From assembly GCA_046046245.1 (NCBI GenBank), contig JBJOKE010000045.1:25387-89386 (forward strand): a stretch of 64,000 nt of DNA, read 5' to 3'. Source of the DNA: UBA4615 sp046046245. Lineage in GTDB: Bacteria; Pseudomonadota; Gammaproteobacteria; Burkholderiales; Burkholderiaceae_E. A model generated the notes under the pieces. That model was not told the origin of the DNA, searched no databases, and saw only the letters and a program-made list of their open reading frames with translations. The position numbers and the translations under genes were made by a program. Below are positions 17,320-25,835 of the stretch, piece by piece; positions within the stretch are counted from its first letter, which is position 1, and each line of letters begins with the position of its first letter.

Positions 17320-18564
17320 ATGGCGACATTCCACGGATGGCGGATGGTCGGGGCCGGCACCGGCCTGCAGTTCCTGCAGTCGATGCTGATGCACCAGTCG
17401 TTCGGCGCCTACGTCGCGGTGCTGGCGACCGAGCGCGGCTGGAGCAAGAGCGCGCTGTCGGGTGCGGCCGCGCTGCAGTCGGTCGAGACCGCGATCATCG
17501 GCCCCTTGCTGGGCTGGCTGATCGACCGGCTCGGCGCCCAGCGGCTGATCCGGTGGGGCGTGCTCGCGTTCGGCCTCGGGCTGATCGGGCTCGGCTTCGT
17601 CGATTCGATCGGCGCGCTCTACGCGGCAGTGATCGTGATCGCGCTGGGCACCAGCCTGTGCGGCTACTTCCCGATCAACGTCGCGATCATCCACTGGTTC
17701 GAGAGGAAGCGCGCGCGGGCGCTGTCGACCGTCGGCCTCGGGCTCGCGCTGGGCGGACTGTTCGTGCCGGTGGTGGCGGGCTCGATCGTGGCCTTCGGCT
17801 GGCGCGCGACCGCGATCGGCTCGGGCGTGCTCGCGATCGCCGTCGGCTGGCCGCTCGCGCGGATGTTCAAGGGACCGCCCGCGCTCTACGGCCAGACGGT
17901 CGACGGCCTGCCCGCGCCGGCGTCCGGCGCGGACGGGGCCGGCGAGTCCGGTCCGGCCGAGTTCACCGCCCGCGAGGCGCTGCGCACGAAGGCATTCTGG
18001 CTGCTGTCGGTCGGCCACGGCTTCGCGCTGCTCGTGGTGACCGCGGTCAACGTCCACGCGATCACGCACATGAAGGAGTCGCTGGGCTACACCGTCGCAC
18101 AGGCCTCGCTGGTGATCACGCTGATGACCGCCGCGCAGGTGGCCGGCGTGCTGACCGGCATGACCCTGGGCGACCGCTTCGAGAAGCGCTTCGTGGCGGC
18201 GACCTGCATGGTGATGCACGCGAGCGGCCTGCTGATGCTGACCTGGGCGACCGGACCGGCGATGCTCGCGGCCTTCGCGGTGCTGCACGGCACGGCCTGG
18301 GGCCTGCGCGGCCCGTTCATGCAGGCGATCCGCGCCGACTACTTCGGCCGCCGCTCGATCGGCATGATCATGGGGCTGTCGGCCGTGATCATCGCGGTCG
18401 GCCAGGTCTGCGGCCCGATGGTCGCCGGTGCGCTCGCCGACCTGACCGGCAACTACCGGACCGGCTTCACCGTGCTCGCGCTGGTCGCCGCGACCGGCGC
18501 GGTGGCGTTCGCCGTCGCGACCCCGCCGCCGCGGCCGGGGCCGGCGTCCGGCGGGGCCGCCTAG
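17320..18564 (+). CDS. MFS transporter (oxalate/formate antiporter-like group)
   Basis: A 414-residue major facilitator with about 12 hydrophobic segments. The first half contains the WSKSALSGAAALQSVETAIIGPLLGWLIDRLG loop typical of the monocarboxylate/oxalate-formate branch, and the second half starts near the TAREALRTKAFWLLSVG segment. The central loop (about residues 190-225) is hydrophilic and Ala/Gly-rich. It probably exchanges or imports an organic acid; the substrate is not determinable from sequence. It is the second gene after the binding protein, separated by 107 bp. The ATG at 17320 is preferred because it directly starts the first membrane segment. Confidence 0.83.
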   Translation: MATFHGWRMVGAGTGLQFLQSMLMHQSFGAYVAVLATERGWSKSALSGAAALQSVETAIIGPLLGWLIDRLGAQRLIRWGVLAFGLGLIGLGFVDSIGALYAAVIVIALGTSLCGYFPINVAIIHWFERKRARALSTVGLGLALGGLFVPVVAGSIVAFGWRATAIGSGVLAIAVGWPLARMFKGPPALYGQTVDGLPAPASGADGAGESGPAEFTAREALRTKAFWLLSVGHGFALLVVTAVNVHAITHMKESLGYTVAQASLVITLMTAAQVAGVLTGMTLGDRFEKRFVAATCMVMHASGLLMLTWATGPAMLAAFAVLHGTAWGLRGPFMQAIRADYFGRRSIGMIMGLSAVIIAVGQVCGPMVAGALADLTGNYRTGFTVLALVAATGAVAFAVATPPPRPGPASGGAA

Positions 18565-18601
18565 ACGGCGCGCGGGCGCCGCCCGCCGTCGGCGCCGGCG
18601 G

Positions 18602-18607
18602 TACACT
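18602..18607 (+). promoter_or_regulatory. Candidate -10 element for the acyl-CoA dehydrogenase gene
   Basis: TACACT is 27 bp upstream of the ATG at 18634, preceded by GC-rich DNA that can fold into a hairpin after the MFS gene. No clear -35 is visible. The GAGGAG ribosome binding site lies between the two. Confidence 0.4.
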
Positions 18608-18633
18608 GCCCGCCTTCCGAGGAGACGACACGC

Positions 18634-19797
18634 ATGACCCCCCCGACCGCCACCGACCACGTCGAGATCCGCGACGCGATCCGGGCGCTCTGCCAGCAGT
18701 TCCCCGACGAGTACTTCCGCAGGGTCGACGCCGAGCGCGCCTACCCCGAGGCCTTCGTCGACGCGCTCACGAAGGCGGGCTGGATGGCCGCGCTGATCCC
18801 GCAGGAATACGGCGGCTCGGGCCTGGGGCTCGCCGAGGCCTCGGTGATCATGGAGGAGGTCAACCGCTGCGGCGGCAACGCCGGCGCCTGCCACGGCCAG
18901 ATGTACAACATGGGCACGCTGCTGCGGCACGGCTCGGAGGCGCAGAAGCAGCGCCTGCTGCCGAAGATCGCGACGGGCGAACTGCGCCTGCAGTCGATGG
19001 CGGTCACCGAGCCCACCACCGGCACCGACACCACGAAGATCAAGACCGCCGCGGTGAAGAAGGGCGACCGCTGGGTCGTCAACGGCCAGAAGGTCTGGAC
19101 CTCGCGCGTGCAGCACAGCGACTGGATGATCCTGCTCGCCCGCACGACGCCGCTCGCCGACGTGGCGCGCAAGGCCGACGGCCTGAGCGTGTTCCTCGTC
19201 GACATCAAGGCCTCGGTGGGCCGCGGGCTCACCGTGCGGCCGATCCCGAACATGGTCAACCACGAGACCAACGAGCTCTTCTTCGAGGAGCTCGAGATCC
19301 CCGAGGACAACCTGATCGGCGAGGCGGGCAAGGGCTTCCGCTACATCCTCGACGGGCTCAATGCCGAGCGCACGCTGATCGCCGCCGAGTGCATCGGCGA
19401 CGGCTACTGGTTCGTCGACCGGGTCGTGAAGTACACCAGGGAGCGCGAGGTCTTCGGCCGTCCGATCGGCCAGAATCAGGGCGTGCAGTTCCCGATCGCC
19501 GAGACCTACATCGAGGTCGAGGCGGCGAACCTGATGCGCTGGAAGGCCTGCCAGCTGTACGACGCCCACCAGCCCTGCGGCACCGAGGCGAACATGGCCA
19601 AGTACCTGGCGGCCAAGGCCTCGTGGGAGGCGGCCAACGCCTGCCTGCAGTTCCACGGCGGGTTCGGCTTCGCCTGCGAGTACGACGTCGAGCGCAAGTT
19701 CCGCGAGACGCGGCTCTACCAGGTCGCGCCGATCTCGACGAACCTGATCCTGTCCTTCGTCGCCGAGCACGTGCTCGGCCTGCCACGCTCGTTCTGA
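18634..19797 (+). CDS. Acyl-CoA dehydrogenase
   Basis: A 387-residue FAD-dependent acyl-CoA dehydrogenase, cytoplasmic, normally passing electrons to ETF. The order is the N-terminal helical domain (to about residue 120), the middle beta domain with QSMAVTEPTTGTDTTKIKT, and the C-terminal helical domain with ERTLIAAECIGDGYW, EREVFGRPIGQNQGVQFPIAET and the FAD-contacting CLQFHGGFGFACEYDVERKFRE, the region carrying the catalytic-loop residues. The substrate chain is unknown. It has its own likely promoter, so it may not belong to the MFS unit. A role in oxidising an acyl-CoA made by the ligase or CoA-transferases of this window is possible but unproven. Confidence 0.9.
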   Translation: MTPPTATDHVEIRDAIRALCQQFPDEYFRRVDAERAYPEAFVDALTKAGWMAALIPQEYGGSGLGLAEASVIMEEVNRCGGNAGACHGQMYNMGTLLRHGSEAQKQRLLPKIATGELRLQSMAVTEPTTGTDTTKIKTAAVKKGDRWVVNGQKVWTSRVQHSDWMILLARTTPLADVARKADGLSVFLVDIKASVGRGLTVRPIPNMVNHETNELFFEELEIPEDNLIGEAGKGFRYILDGLNAERTLIAAECIGDGYWFVDRVVKYTREREVFGRPIGQNQGVQFPIAETYIEVEAANLMRWKACQLYDAHQPCGTEANMAKYLAAKASWEAANACLQFHGGFGFACEYDVERKFRETRLYQVAPISTNLILSFVAEHVLGLPRSF

Positions 19798-20007
19798 GCG
19801 GGCGCGCCGGCCGCCGCGCGGGCGGCGCGCAACCTCCGCCGCCGGTCGGCGTCTTCTGTCCTGCCGTGCGCGCGTGTCGGCGTGATTCGCCCGCGCGCGT
19901 TGAAGGTGACTGCGGCAGTGGGGATACGGACGGCGGATCGCCGCCCGGCGCTACCCTGCACGTCGTCGCACGCTGCGGCGTAACTCCCTGAAATCACCGA
20001 GAGAATC

Positions 20008-20328
20008 GTGAAAAACTCGTTCGAAAACCGGCGTACCTTCCTGATCCGCGCGGTGGGCGTCTCCGGCGCCGCCGTCCTCGGCACGACCGCGCACGCGCAG
20101 GCGCAGATGGTCGCCGAGAACGACCCGCAGGCGCAGGCCCTGGGCTACAAGGCCGATGCCACCAAGGTCGACAAGGCGAAGCAGCCGAAGTACGCGGCGG
20201 GCCAGCTGTGCTCGAACTGCGCGGTCTATCAGGGCAAGGGCAACGACGCGGCCGGTCCGTGCGCGCTGTTCCCCGGCAAGCAGGTCGCCGCCAAGGGCTG
20301 GTGCAGCGCCTACGCGAAGAAGGCCTGA
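20008..20328 (+). CDS. High-potential iron-sulfur protein (HiPIP), Tat-exported
   Basis: A 106-residue periplasmic electron carrier. A GTG start at 20008 gives a twin-arginine signal (NRRTFLIRAVGVSGAAVLGTTAHAQA). The mature domain has four cluster cysteines at 68, 71, 85 and 99 (CX2CX13CX13C), plus the usual PKYAAGQLCSNC and GWCSAY context. HiPIPs donate electrons to terminal oxidases or photosynthetic reaction centres; nothing nearby indicates photosynthesis. The gene stands alone; the 210 bp upstream hold no other gene and contain only a modest ribosome binding site (GAGAGA). Confidence 0.94.
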   Translation: MKNSFENRRTFLIRAVGVSGAAVLGTTAHAQAQMVAENDPQAQALGYKADATKVDKAKQPKYAAGQLCSNCAVYQGKGNDAAGPCALFPGKQVAAKGWCSAYAKKA

Positions 20329-20334
20329 CGCGGC

Positions 20335-20364
20335 GCGTCCCGCCGGCCGTCGCAGGCGGGACGC
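20335..20364. terminator. Bidirectional stem-loop between HiPIP and the minus-strand oxygenase
   Basis: A perfect 10-bp stem GCGTCCCGCC (20335-20344) and GGCGGGACGC (20355-20364) with a 10-nt loop lies between convergent stops. It lacks a T-run but is the best hairpin of the region. Confidence 0.55.
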
Positions 20365-20371
20365 ACCGGCT

Positions 20372-21421
20372 TCAGTGCGACAGCGCCGTGCGGATCTCCG
20401 CGTCGTCGAACACCGGCGCGCGCGGCGAGCGCTGCCAGGCGAGCATGTCGCGGTCGCGCGCGGCGAACGCCGGCGGCCGGTCGGCGAAGCCCGGCGTGCG
20501 CAGCCACAGCCTGAGCAGGTGACGCTTGCGCGACGGCTCGGGCCAGTCCTCGTAGGCGGTGCGCGAGTGAAGCAGCGCGTGGTTGCAGACGAACTGCACG
20601 TCGCCCGGCTTCAGCGCCATCTCCAGGCAGAAGCGCGGGTCCTCGCAGAGGCGGTCGACCGCGTCGAGCGCCTCGATCTGCGTCGCGGTCAGCGGCGCCA
20701 CGCCGTCGAAGCGCTGCGCGGTCTCGACGTAGCGGCGGTTGTACTTCGCGAACAGCCGGCCCCCGTGTCGCACGAAGAACGGCGTGACGAAGGCGGGCGG
20801 CTCGCCGTCGGGCTGCTCGCCGCGGCGGTCGACGTGCCACGGCCCGTAGAGCGCGGCGGCCAGGTCCGGGCGGGTCGCGACCAGTTCGTCGTGGATCGCG
20901 ACCGAGCTCGCCACCCGTGACAGGCCGCCCTCGCGCGCGGTAGCCAGGCACAGCAGCCCCACCACGTCGGTCGAGTCGTTGTGGAAGGACAGGTGCGCGC
21001 GCGACTGGTAGCCGCGCGCGCGGCCATCGCGCACGTCGACGCCTAGGTCGCGGACGTGACCGAGCAGGTCGCCCTGCATGTTCTGGGCGAACGCCGGGCC
21101 CAGGTGCGCGCCCAGCCCCCAGTAGACCAGGGCGGCGTCGGCCTTCGACCAGCGGTGCACCGGCAGGCCCTCGATCGTCGCGATGCCGCGACCGTCCTCG
21201 AGCTCGCGCAGGATCCGCGCGAGGCGCGGGGCGAGGCGCGGCAGGGGGAAGCGTTCGCGGTCGAGCGACGGGATGCCGAGCCCGGCGGCGCGCGCGGCGG
21301 CGAGCGCCGCGTCGAGCTCGCGGACGTCCTCGTCGTCGAGGACGTGGCGCCAGGACGGGTCGGCGCGCAGCTCGGCCGCGGTCCAGCCGCTCGGGTGGGC
21401 CCAGGGTTCCGGAACTTGCAC
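20372..21421 (-). CDS. TauD/TfdA-family Fe(II)/2-oxoglutarate-dependent dioxygenase A
   Basis: A 349-residue oxygenase of the TauD/TfdA superfamily. The iron-binding HxD is in LSFHNDSTDVVGLLCL, and the distal histidine is in CNHALLHSRTAYEDWPEPSRKRHLLRLWLRTPG, which also carries the 2-oxoglutarate-binding Arg. The GTG at 21421 is chosen because it has a GGGAG ribosome binding site and begins the conserved VQVPEPWAHPSGWTAAEL; upstream extension gives no conserved sequence. It is divergent from a clear paralogue at 21564. The family hydroxylates sulfonates, phenoxyacetates, betaines and others; the substrate here is unknown. The shared divergent region carries two dyad operators. Confidence 0.86.
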   Translation of the reverse strand: MQVPEPWAHPSGWTAAELRADPSWRHVLDDEDVRELDAALAAARAAGLGIPSLDRERFPLPRLAPRLARILRELEDGRGIATIEGLPVHRWSKADAALVYWGLGAHLGPAFAQNMQGDLLGHVRDLGVDVRDGRARGYQSRAHLSFHNDSTDVVGLLCLATAREGGLSRVASSVAIHDELVATRPDLAAALYGPWHVDRRGEQPDGEPPAFVTPFFVRHGGRLFAKYNRRYVETAQRFDGVAPLTATQIEALDAVDRLCEDPRFCLEMALKPGDVQFVCNHALLHSRTAYEDWPEPSRKRHLLRLWLRTPGFADRPPAFAARDRDMLAWQRSPRAPVFDDAEIRTALSH

Positions 21422-21444
21422 GGCGCGCTCCCGTCGGATTCGTC

Positions 21445-21460
21445 GGAAAGGGAATTTTTC
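21445..21460 (+). promoter_or_regulatory. A/T-tract motif, copy 2
   Basis: GGAAAGGGAATTTTTC directly abuts the TTGACG hexamer used as the -35 of the plus-strand oxygenase promoter. It resembles the elements at 15560, 28111 and 33768. Confidence 0.5.
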
Positions 21461-21490
21461 TTGACGACACGTGCCGCTGCAACCGACGAT
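21461..21490 (+). promoter_or_regulatory. Promoter of the oxygenase B-Bug operon
   Basis: TTGACG (21461-21466) is followed after 18 bp by GACGAT (21485-21490). The -35 is strong and the -10 weak. The expected start near 21497 would put the GTTC-N9-GAAC site at about +14 to +30, a repression position. Confidence 0.5.
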
Positions 21491-21509
21491 GGCCCGTGGT
21501 GGAACGCGT

Positions 21510-21526
21510 GTTCTGCATGTCGGAAC
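21510..21526. promoter_or_regulatory. GTTC-N9-GAAC operator (IclR-type candidate) at the oxygenase pair
   Basis: GTTCTGCATGTCGGAAC matches 13 of 17 positions of the site beside iclR at 53688. A further overlapping dyad, GGAACGCGTGTTCT (21501-21514), shares its GTTC with this site and recurs at 36855. It lies downstream of the probable transcription start of oxygenase B. Confidence 0.6.
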
Positions 21527-21563
21527 GTGTGACCCCGCAACGCCCTGCTGGAGGCCTTCACCG

Positions 21564-22631
21564 ATGGATGCGCCCGCCGAGATTCCCGTCACCCCGTTCC
21601 GCGGCCCGCACGTGTGGACCCGCGCCGCCGTCGAGCACGATCCGACCGCGGTCGCCGTGCTGCCCGACGACTGTCTCGCCGACCTCGATGCCGCGCTCGC
21701 CGGCCTGCGGGCGAACCGTCGGACGCTCGAGACCGTCGGCCCGGCCGACTTCCCGTTCCCTCGCCTCGGACCCTGGCTGAGGCGCTTCGTGCGCACGCCG
21801 CTCGCCGAGGGCATCGGCTTCGGGATGATCCGCGGCTTCCCCCTGGAGCGGTGCGGCGACGACGAGGCCGGCATGCTGTTCTGGGGGATGGGCACGCACA
21901 TGGGCGTGCCGGTCTCGCAGAACGCGATGGGGCACCGGCTCGGCCATGTGTTCGACCAGGGCAAGGACTACGAGGCGCTCGACGTCCGCGGCTACCAGAC
22001 GAGCCACAGGCTCAACTACCACACCGACTCGAGCGACCTGGTGGGCCTGATGTGCCTGCGCCGCGCGAAGTCGGGCGGGCTGTCGTCGGTGTCGTGCGCG
22101 CACGCGGTCTTCAACACGCTGCTGGCCGAGGCGCCGCAGCACCTGCCGGTGCTGTTCCGCGGCTTCGAGTACGACCGCCGCGGCGAAGCCGCGCCGTTCC
22201 AGTCCGAGATCAGCACGCGCCGGCCGATCTTCGCGGTCCGCGACGGCCAGCTGAGCTGCGGCTACGTGCGCCAGCCGATCAAGACCGCGCGGATCAAGAC
22301 CGGCGTGCCGTTCACCGACGCGGAGCGCGCGGCGCTCGACGCGTTCGACGAGGCCGCCGCGCGGCCGGAGAACAGCTTCGCGGTGATGCTCGAGCCGGGT
22401 GACGTCCAGTTCTGCAACAACCACCTGGTGCTGCACTCCCGGACCGCGTACGAGGACTGGCCGCAGCCGGGGCGCGAGCGGCACATGCTGCGTCTGTGGC
22501 TGAAGGTCGAGGGCATCCGCGCGCTGGACGAGACGCAGATCGACCTCGACGCCGGGACCGGCTGGAGCCGGCGCGAGGGCATCCTGCCGCGCGGGATGAC
22601 GATGGCGGACGGACGGCTGGTGCCGGCCTGA
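21564..22631 (+). CDS. TauD/TfdA-family Fe(II)/2-oxoglutarate-dependent dioxygenase B
   Basis: A 355-residue paralogue of the divergent neighbour. The HxD motif is in RLNYHTDSSDLVGLMCLRRAKSGG and the distal His in FCNNHLVLHSRTAYEDW, followed by RERHMLRLWLK. The ATG at 21564 follows a CTGGAGG ribosome binding site. It is 15 bp from the downstream Bug receptor gene, so the pair is probably one unit: import of a carboxylate followed by hydroxylation. The two oxygenases share the same active-site framework but differ in the N-terminal 100 residues, suggesting related but distinct substrates or a hetero-oligomer. The precise substrate is unknown. Confidence 0.87.
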   Translation: MDAPAEIPVTPFRGPHVWTRAAVEHDPTAVAVLPDDCLADLDAALAGLRANRRTLETVGPADFPFPRLGPWLRRFVRTPLAEGIGFGMIRGFPLERCGDDEAGMLFWGMGTHMGVPVSQNAMGHRLGHVFDQGKDYEALDVRGYQTSHRLNYHTDSSDLVGLMCLRRAKSGGLSSVSCAHAVFNTLLAEAPQHLPVLFRGFEYDRRGEAAPFQSEISTRRPIFAVRDGQLSCGYVRQPIKTARIKTGVPFTDAERAALDAFDEAAARPENSFAVMLEPGDVQFCNNHLVLHSRTAYEDWPQPGRERHMLRLWLKVEGIRALDETQIDLDAGTGWSRREGILPRGMTMADGRLVPA

Positions 22632-22646
22632 CGCGGGAGGGGCCTC

Positions 22647-23657
22647 ATGGCTTGCGTGCGCTCGCATCGTTCCCGCAGCGCCGTGCGTGTGCTGCGGCTC
22701 GCCGCCGCCGCGCTCCTCGGCGGCGCGCTGCTCGCGTCTCCGGCGAGCGCCGCCGACCCGCCGTGGCCGTCGAAGCCGATCCGGCTCGTCGTCCCGTTCC
22801 CCACGGGCGGCGCCAGCGACACCGTGGGGCGCCTGCTCGGCAAGGCGCTCGGCGACGCGCTCGGCCAGCCGGTGGTGGTCGACAACCGTCCCGGCGCCGC
22901 GGCCACGCTGGGCGCGCAGTTCGTCGCGAAGGCGCCGGCCGACGGTCACACGCTGCTGCTCGGCAACGCCGCGGTGATCACGCTGACGCCGCAGCTGCGT
23001 CCGGCCGGCTTCGATCCGGTCCGCAGCTTCGTGCCGATCGCGGTGGCGGTCGGCTCGTATGCCATCGTCGCCGTCCGCAAGGACCTGCCGGCCGACGACG
23101 TGAAGGGATTCGTCGAGCTCGCGCGTCGAGCGCCCGGCAGCCTCACCTGCGGCACGTCCGGGGCGGGCGGCGCGACCCACCTCGGGTGCGTGATGTTCGC
23201 CGAGAAGCTGGGCATCGAGCTGCGTCCGGTCCACTACAAGGGATCGGGGCCCGCGGCGAGCGACCTGGCCGCCGGCGTCATCGACATGGTCCTCGACCCG
23301 GCGGCGCTGCCGTACGTGAAGTCGGGCCGGGTCCGCGCGATCGCCGCCCGCGGCCGCGACGACGGTCGCTATCCGGAGCTGCCGAACGTCCCGGGCCTGG
23401 CCGAGGTCGGCGCACCCACCGGCACCGAGACCTGGTTCGGTCTGCTCGCACCGGCCGGCACGCCGCCCGAGGTCGTCGCGCGCGTTGCAGCGGTGGTGGA
23501 GCGCGTGACCCGCTCGCCGGACTTCGAGGCGCAGATGCTGCCGCTCGCGCTCTATCCGCTCTACCTCGGGCCGAAGGCCTTCGCCGAGCGGATCCCGCGC
23601 GATCTCGCGGTCTACCGCGACATCATCCGGCGGACGGGGATCCAGGCGAGCGACTGA
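22647..23657 (+). CDS. Bug-family tripartite tricarboxylate transporter receptor
   Basis: A 336-residue periplasmic binding protein (TctC/Bug family). It has a long basic signal peptide (hydrophobic core LRLAAAALLGGALLASPASAA) and the family start WPSKPIRLVVPFPTGGASDTVGRLL. VVDNRPGAAATLGAQFVAKAPADGHTLLL and the YPELPNVPG segment follow. These bind small organic acids for TctAB permeases, but none are encoded in this window. It is likely co-transcribed with oxygenase B, whose substrate it may deliver. The ribosome binding site is GGGAGGGG. Confidence 0.93.
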   Translation: MACVRSHRSRSAVRVLRLAAAALLGGALLASPASAADPPWPSKPIRLVVPFPTGGASDTVGRLLGKALGDALGQPVVVDNRPGAAATLGAQFVAKAPADGHTLLLGNAAVITLTPQLRPAGFDPVRSFVPIAVAVGSYAIVAVRKDLPADDVKGFVELARRAPGSLTCGTSGAGGATHLGCVMFAEKLGIELRPVHYKGSGPAASDLAAGVIDMVLDPAALPYVKSGRVRAIAARGRDDGRYPELPNVPGLAEVGAPTGTETWFGLLAPAGTPPEVVARVAAVVERVTRSPDFEAQMLPLALYPLYLGPKAFAERIPRDLAVYRDIIRRTGIQASD

Positions 23658-23675
23658 ACGCGCGCTGCAGGGCCC

Positions 23676-23996
23676 TCAGGGCGCGCGCCGCGGCGAGACC
23701 GGCGCGGCGGTATCCGGCGAGCCCGAGACGAACCAGCGGCCGTCCGCGGTCCGCCAGTAGTACCGGCAGTCGCCGTCGACGCAGCCGCGGCCGGCCTCGT
23801 CGACACGGGGGCCGGTGGCGGCGACGCCCGCGGCCGGGCCCGGCGCGATCCCCAGCAGCCCCCGCAACTCCGCCGGCGAGGCCATCCGCCCGCCGCCGTC
23901 CATCAGCTCGCGGACCGTCTGCTGCGCGGCCGCCTCGCCGGCGTGCAGCCCGGCGAGGGTGCCGAGGGCCGCTGCGGCGACGAAGGCGGACCTCAT
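23676..23996 (-). CDS. Small secreted protein of unknown function
   Basis: A 106-residue protein with a signal peptide (MRSAFVAAAALGTLAGLHAGEAAAQQ). The mature part has a short helix (VRELMDGGGRMASPAELRGLL) and a C-terminal CVDGDCRYYWRTADGRWFV segment with two cysteines that could form a disulfide. Its ATG overlaps the stop of the acyl-CoA ligase as ATGA, so translation is probably coupled. I do not recognise a family. A link to ligase function is suggested only by the coupling. Confidence 0.65.
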   Translation of the reverse strand: MRSAFVAAAALGTLAGLHAGEAAAQQTVRELMDGGGRMASPAELRGLLGIAPGPAAGVAATGPRVDEAGRGCVDGDCRYYWRTADGRWFVSGSPDTAAPVSPRRAP

Positions 23997-25684
23997 GCCG
24001 TCTTCTGCTCGGCGAGCCCGAGCGCCTCGATCGTCTCCTTGCGCATCACGAACTTCTGGACCTTGCCGGTGATGGTCATCGGGAACGCGTCGACGAAGCG
24101 GATGTGGCGCGGCACCTTGTAGTGCGCGATCTGCCCCCTGCAGAACTCGCGGATCTCGTCCGGCGTGCACGACTGGCCCTCGCGCAGCCTGATCCACGCG
24201 CACAGCTCCTCGCCGTACTTCGGGTCGGGCACGCCCACCACCTGCACGTCCTGGACCTTCGGGTGCCGGTAGAGGAACTCCTCGATCTCGCGCGGATAGA
24301 TGTTCTCCCCGCCGCGGATCACCATGTCCTTCAGGCGCCCGACGATGTTCACGTAGCCCTCGTCGTCCATCGTCGCCAGGTCGCCGGTGTGCATCCAGCC
24401 GCCGGCGTCGATCGCCTCGCGGGTCTTCTCCTCGTCGTTCCAGTAGCCGCGCATCACCGAGTAGCCGCGGGTGCAGAACTCGCCGGTGACGCCGCGCGGC
24501 ACGATCCGGCCCTCGGCGTCGACGATCTTCACCTCGATGTGCGGCTGCACGCGGCCGACCGTCGACACGCGCCGCTCGAGCGGGTCGTCGACCGAGCTCT
24601 GCGTCGACACCGGCGAGGTCTCGGTCATGCCGTAGGCGATCGTCACCTGACCCATGTTCATCTGCGACTGCACGCGCTTCATCACCTCGATCGGGCAGGG
24701 CGAGCCGGCCATGATCCCGGTGCGCAGCGACGACAGGTCGAACTCGGCGAAGCGCGGATGGTCGAGCTCGGCGATGAACATGGTGGGCACGCCGTAGAGC
24801 GCGGTGCAGCGCTCCTCGGACACGGTCTGCAGCACGGTCAGCGGGTCGAACGCGTCGTTCGGATAGACCATGGTCGCGCCGTGCGTCACGCAGCCGAGGT
24901 TGCCCATCACCATGCCGAAGCAGTGGTAGAGCGGCACCGGGATGCAGAGCCGGTCCTCGTGGGTCAGGCGGATCGCCTCGCCGACGAAGAAGCCGTTGTT
25001 GAGGATGTTCTGGTGGGTGAGGGTCGCGCCCTTCGGGAAGCCGGTGGTGCCGGAGGTGAACTGGATGTTGATCGGGTCGTCGAACTGCAGCCCGCCGGCG
25101 ATCCGGGCGACGCGCGCGCGCTCGGCCTCGCCGCCGCGCGCCGGCACGTCGTCGAAGTTCAGCATGCCGGGGGTGCGCTCGTCGCCCAGCCGCACGACGA
25201 TCCGCAGGTGCGGCAGCGCCTTCGACTGCAGCGCGCCCGGCGCGGCCGAAGCGAGCTCGGGCGCGAGGTCGTTGACGATCGCGAGGTAGTCGCTGGTCTT
25301 GAGCGCCGGCGCCATCACCAGCGCCCGGCACTCGACCTTGTTCAGCGCGTACTCGAGTTCGGCGCGCCGGTAGGCCGGATTGATGTTGACCAGGATCAGG
25401 CCGGCCTTGGCGGTGGCGAACTGGGTGAGCGTCCACTCGGCGCAGTTCGGCGCCCAGATGCCGATCCGGTCGCCGGGCTCGAGACCGAGGGCGAGCAGGC
25501 CGGCGGCGAGCGCGTCGACGCGGCGGCCGAGCTCGGCCCAGCTCCAGCGCACGCCCTGGTGGCGGACGACGAGCGCCTCGCGCTCGGGGAAGCGACCGAC
25601 GGTACGGTCGAAGGCGGCGCCGATCGTCTCGCCGATCAGGCGGGCAGGGCTGGTGCCGTGGTCGTAGGACGGTGCGGGCGTCAT
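23993..25684 (-). CDS. Fatty-acid--CoA ligase (AMP-binding, acyl-CoA synthetase)
   Basis: A 563-residue adenylate-forming enzyme that activates a carboxylic acid to its CoA thioester via acyl-AMP. Motifs: P-loop-like FTSGTTGFPKGATLTH, YGMTETSPVSTQ for adenine binding, GWMHTGDLATMDDEGYVNIVGRLKDMVIRGGENIYP around the hinge, and the C-terminal catalytic Lys in ITGKVQKFVMRKE. The gene set is typical of medium/long-chain or aromatic acyl-CoA synthetases; the chain specificity is not visible. It is followed by a coupled secreted protein and preceded, 151 bp away, by a TetR regulator on the same strand. Confidence 0.92.
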   Translation of the reverse strand: MTPAPSYDHGTSPARLIGETIGAAFDRTVGRFPEREALVVRHQGVRWSWAELGRRVDALAAGLLALGLEPGDRIGIWAPNCAEWTLTQFATAKAGLILVNINPAYRRAELEYALNKVECRALVMAPALKTSDYLAIVNDLAPELASAAPGALQSKALPHLRIVVRLGDERTPGMLNFDDVPARGGEAERARVARIAGGLQFDDPINIQFTSGTTGFPKGATLTHQNILNNGFFVGEAIRLTHEDRLCIPVPLYHCFGMVMGNLGCVTHGATMVYPNDAFDPLTVLQTVSEERCTALYGVPTMFIAELDHPRFAEFDLSSLRTGIMAGSPCPIEVMKRVQSQMNMGQVTIAYGMTETSPVSTQSSVDDPLERRVSTVGRVQPHIEVKIVDAEGRIVPRGVTGEFCTRGYSVMRGYWNDEEKTREAIDAGGWMHTGDLATMDDEGYVNIVGRLKDMVIRGGENIYPREIEEFLYRHPKVQDVQVVGVPDPKYGEELCAWIRLREGQSCTPDEIREFCRGQIAHYKVPRHIRFVDAFPMTITGKVQKFVMRKETIEALGLAEQKTA

Positions 25685-25835
25685 CGGGGGTCTCCTCGGA
25701 AGGGGCCGGCGTGCGGCGCCGGTTCGATGCGGTCGATGCTACCGGATCGCCCCGGGGACGGGCCACCAGGCCCGCCCTCGTCCGGGTGGATCGAGGCAGG
25801 TGCGGCGGTGCGCGCGACCCGGCCCCGACGCTTCC

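Noticed and set aside
13496..17329. A 1277-codon minus-strand open frame covering several genes
   Set aside because: It has Arg/Ala/Pro-rich low-complexity translation and overlaps well-supported genes on both strands (amidohydrolase, binding protein). Stop codons are rare by chance at this G+C content.
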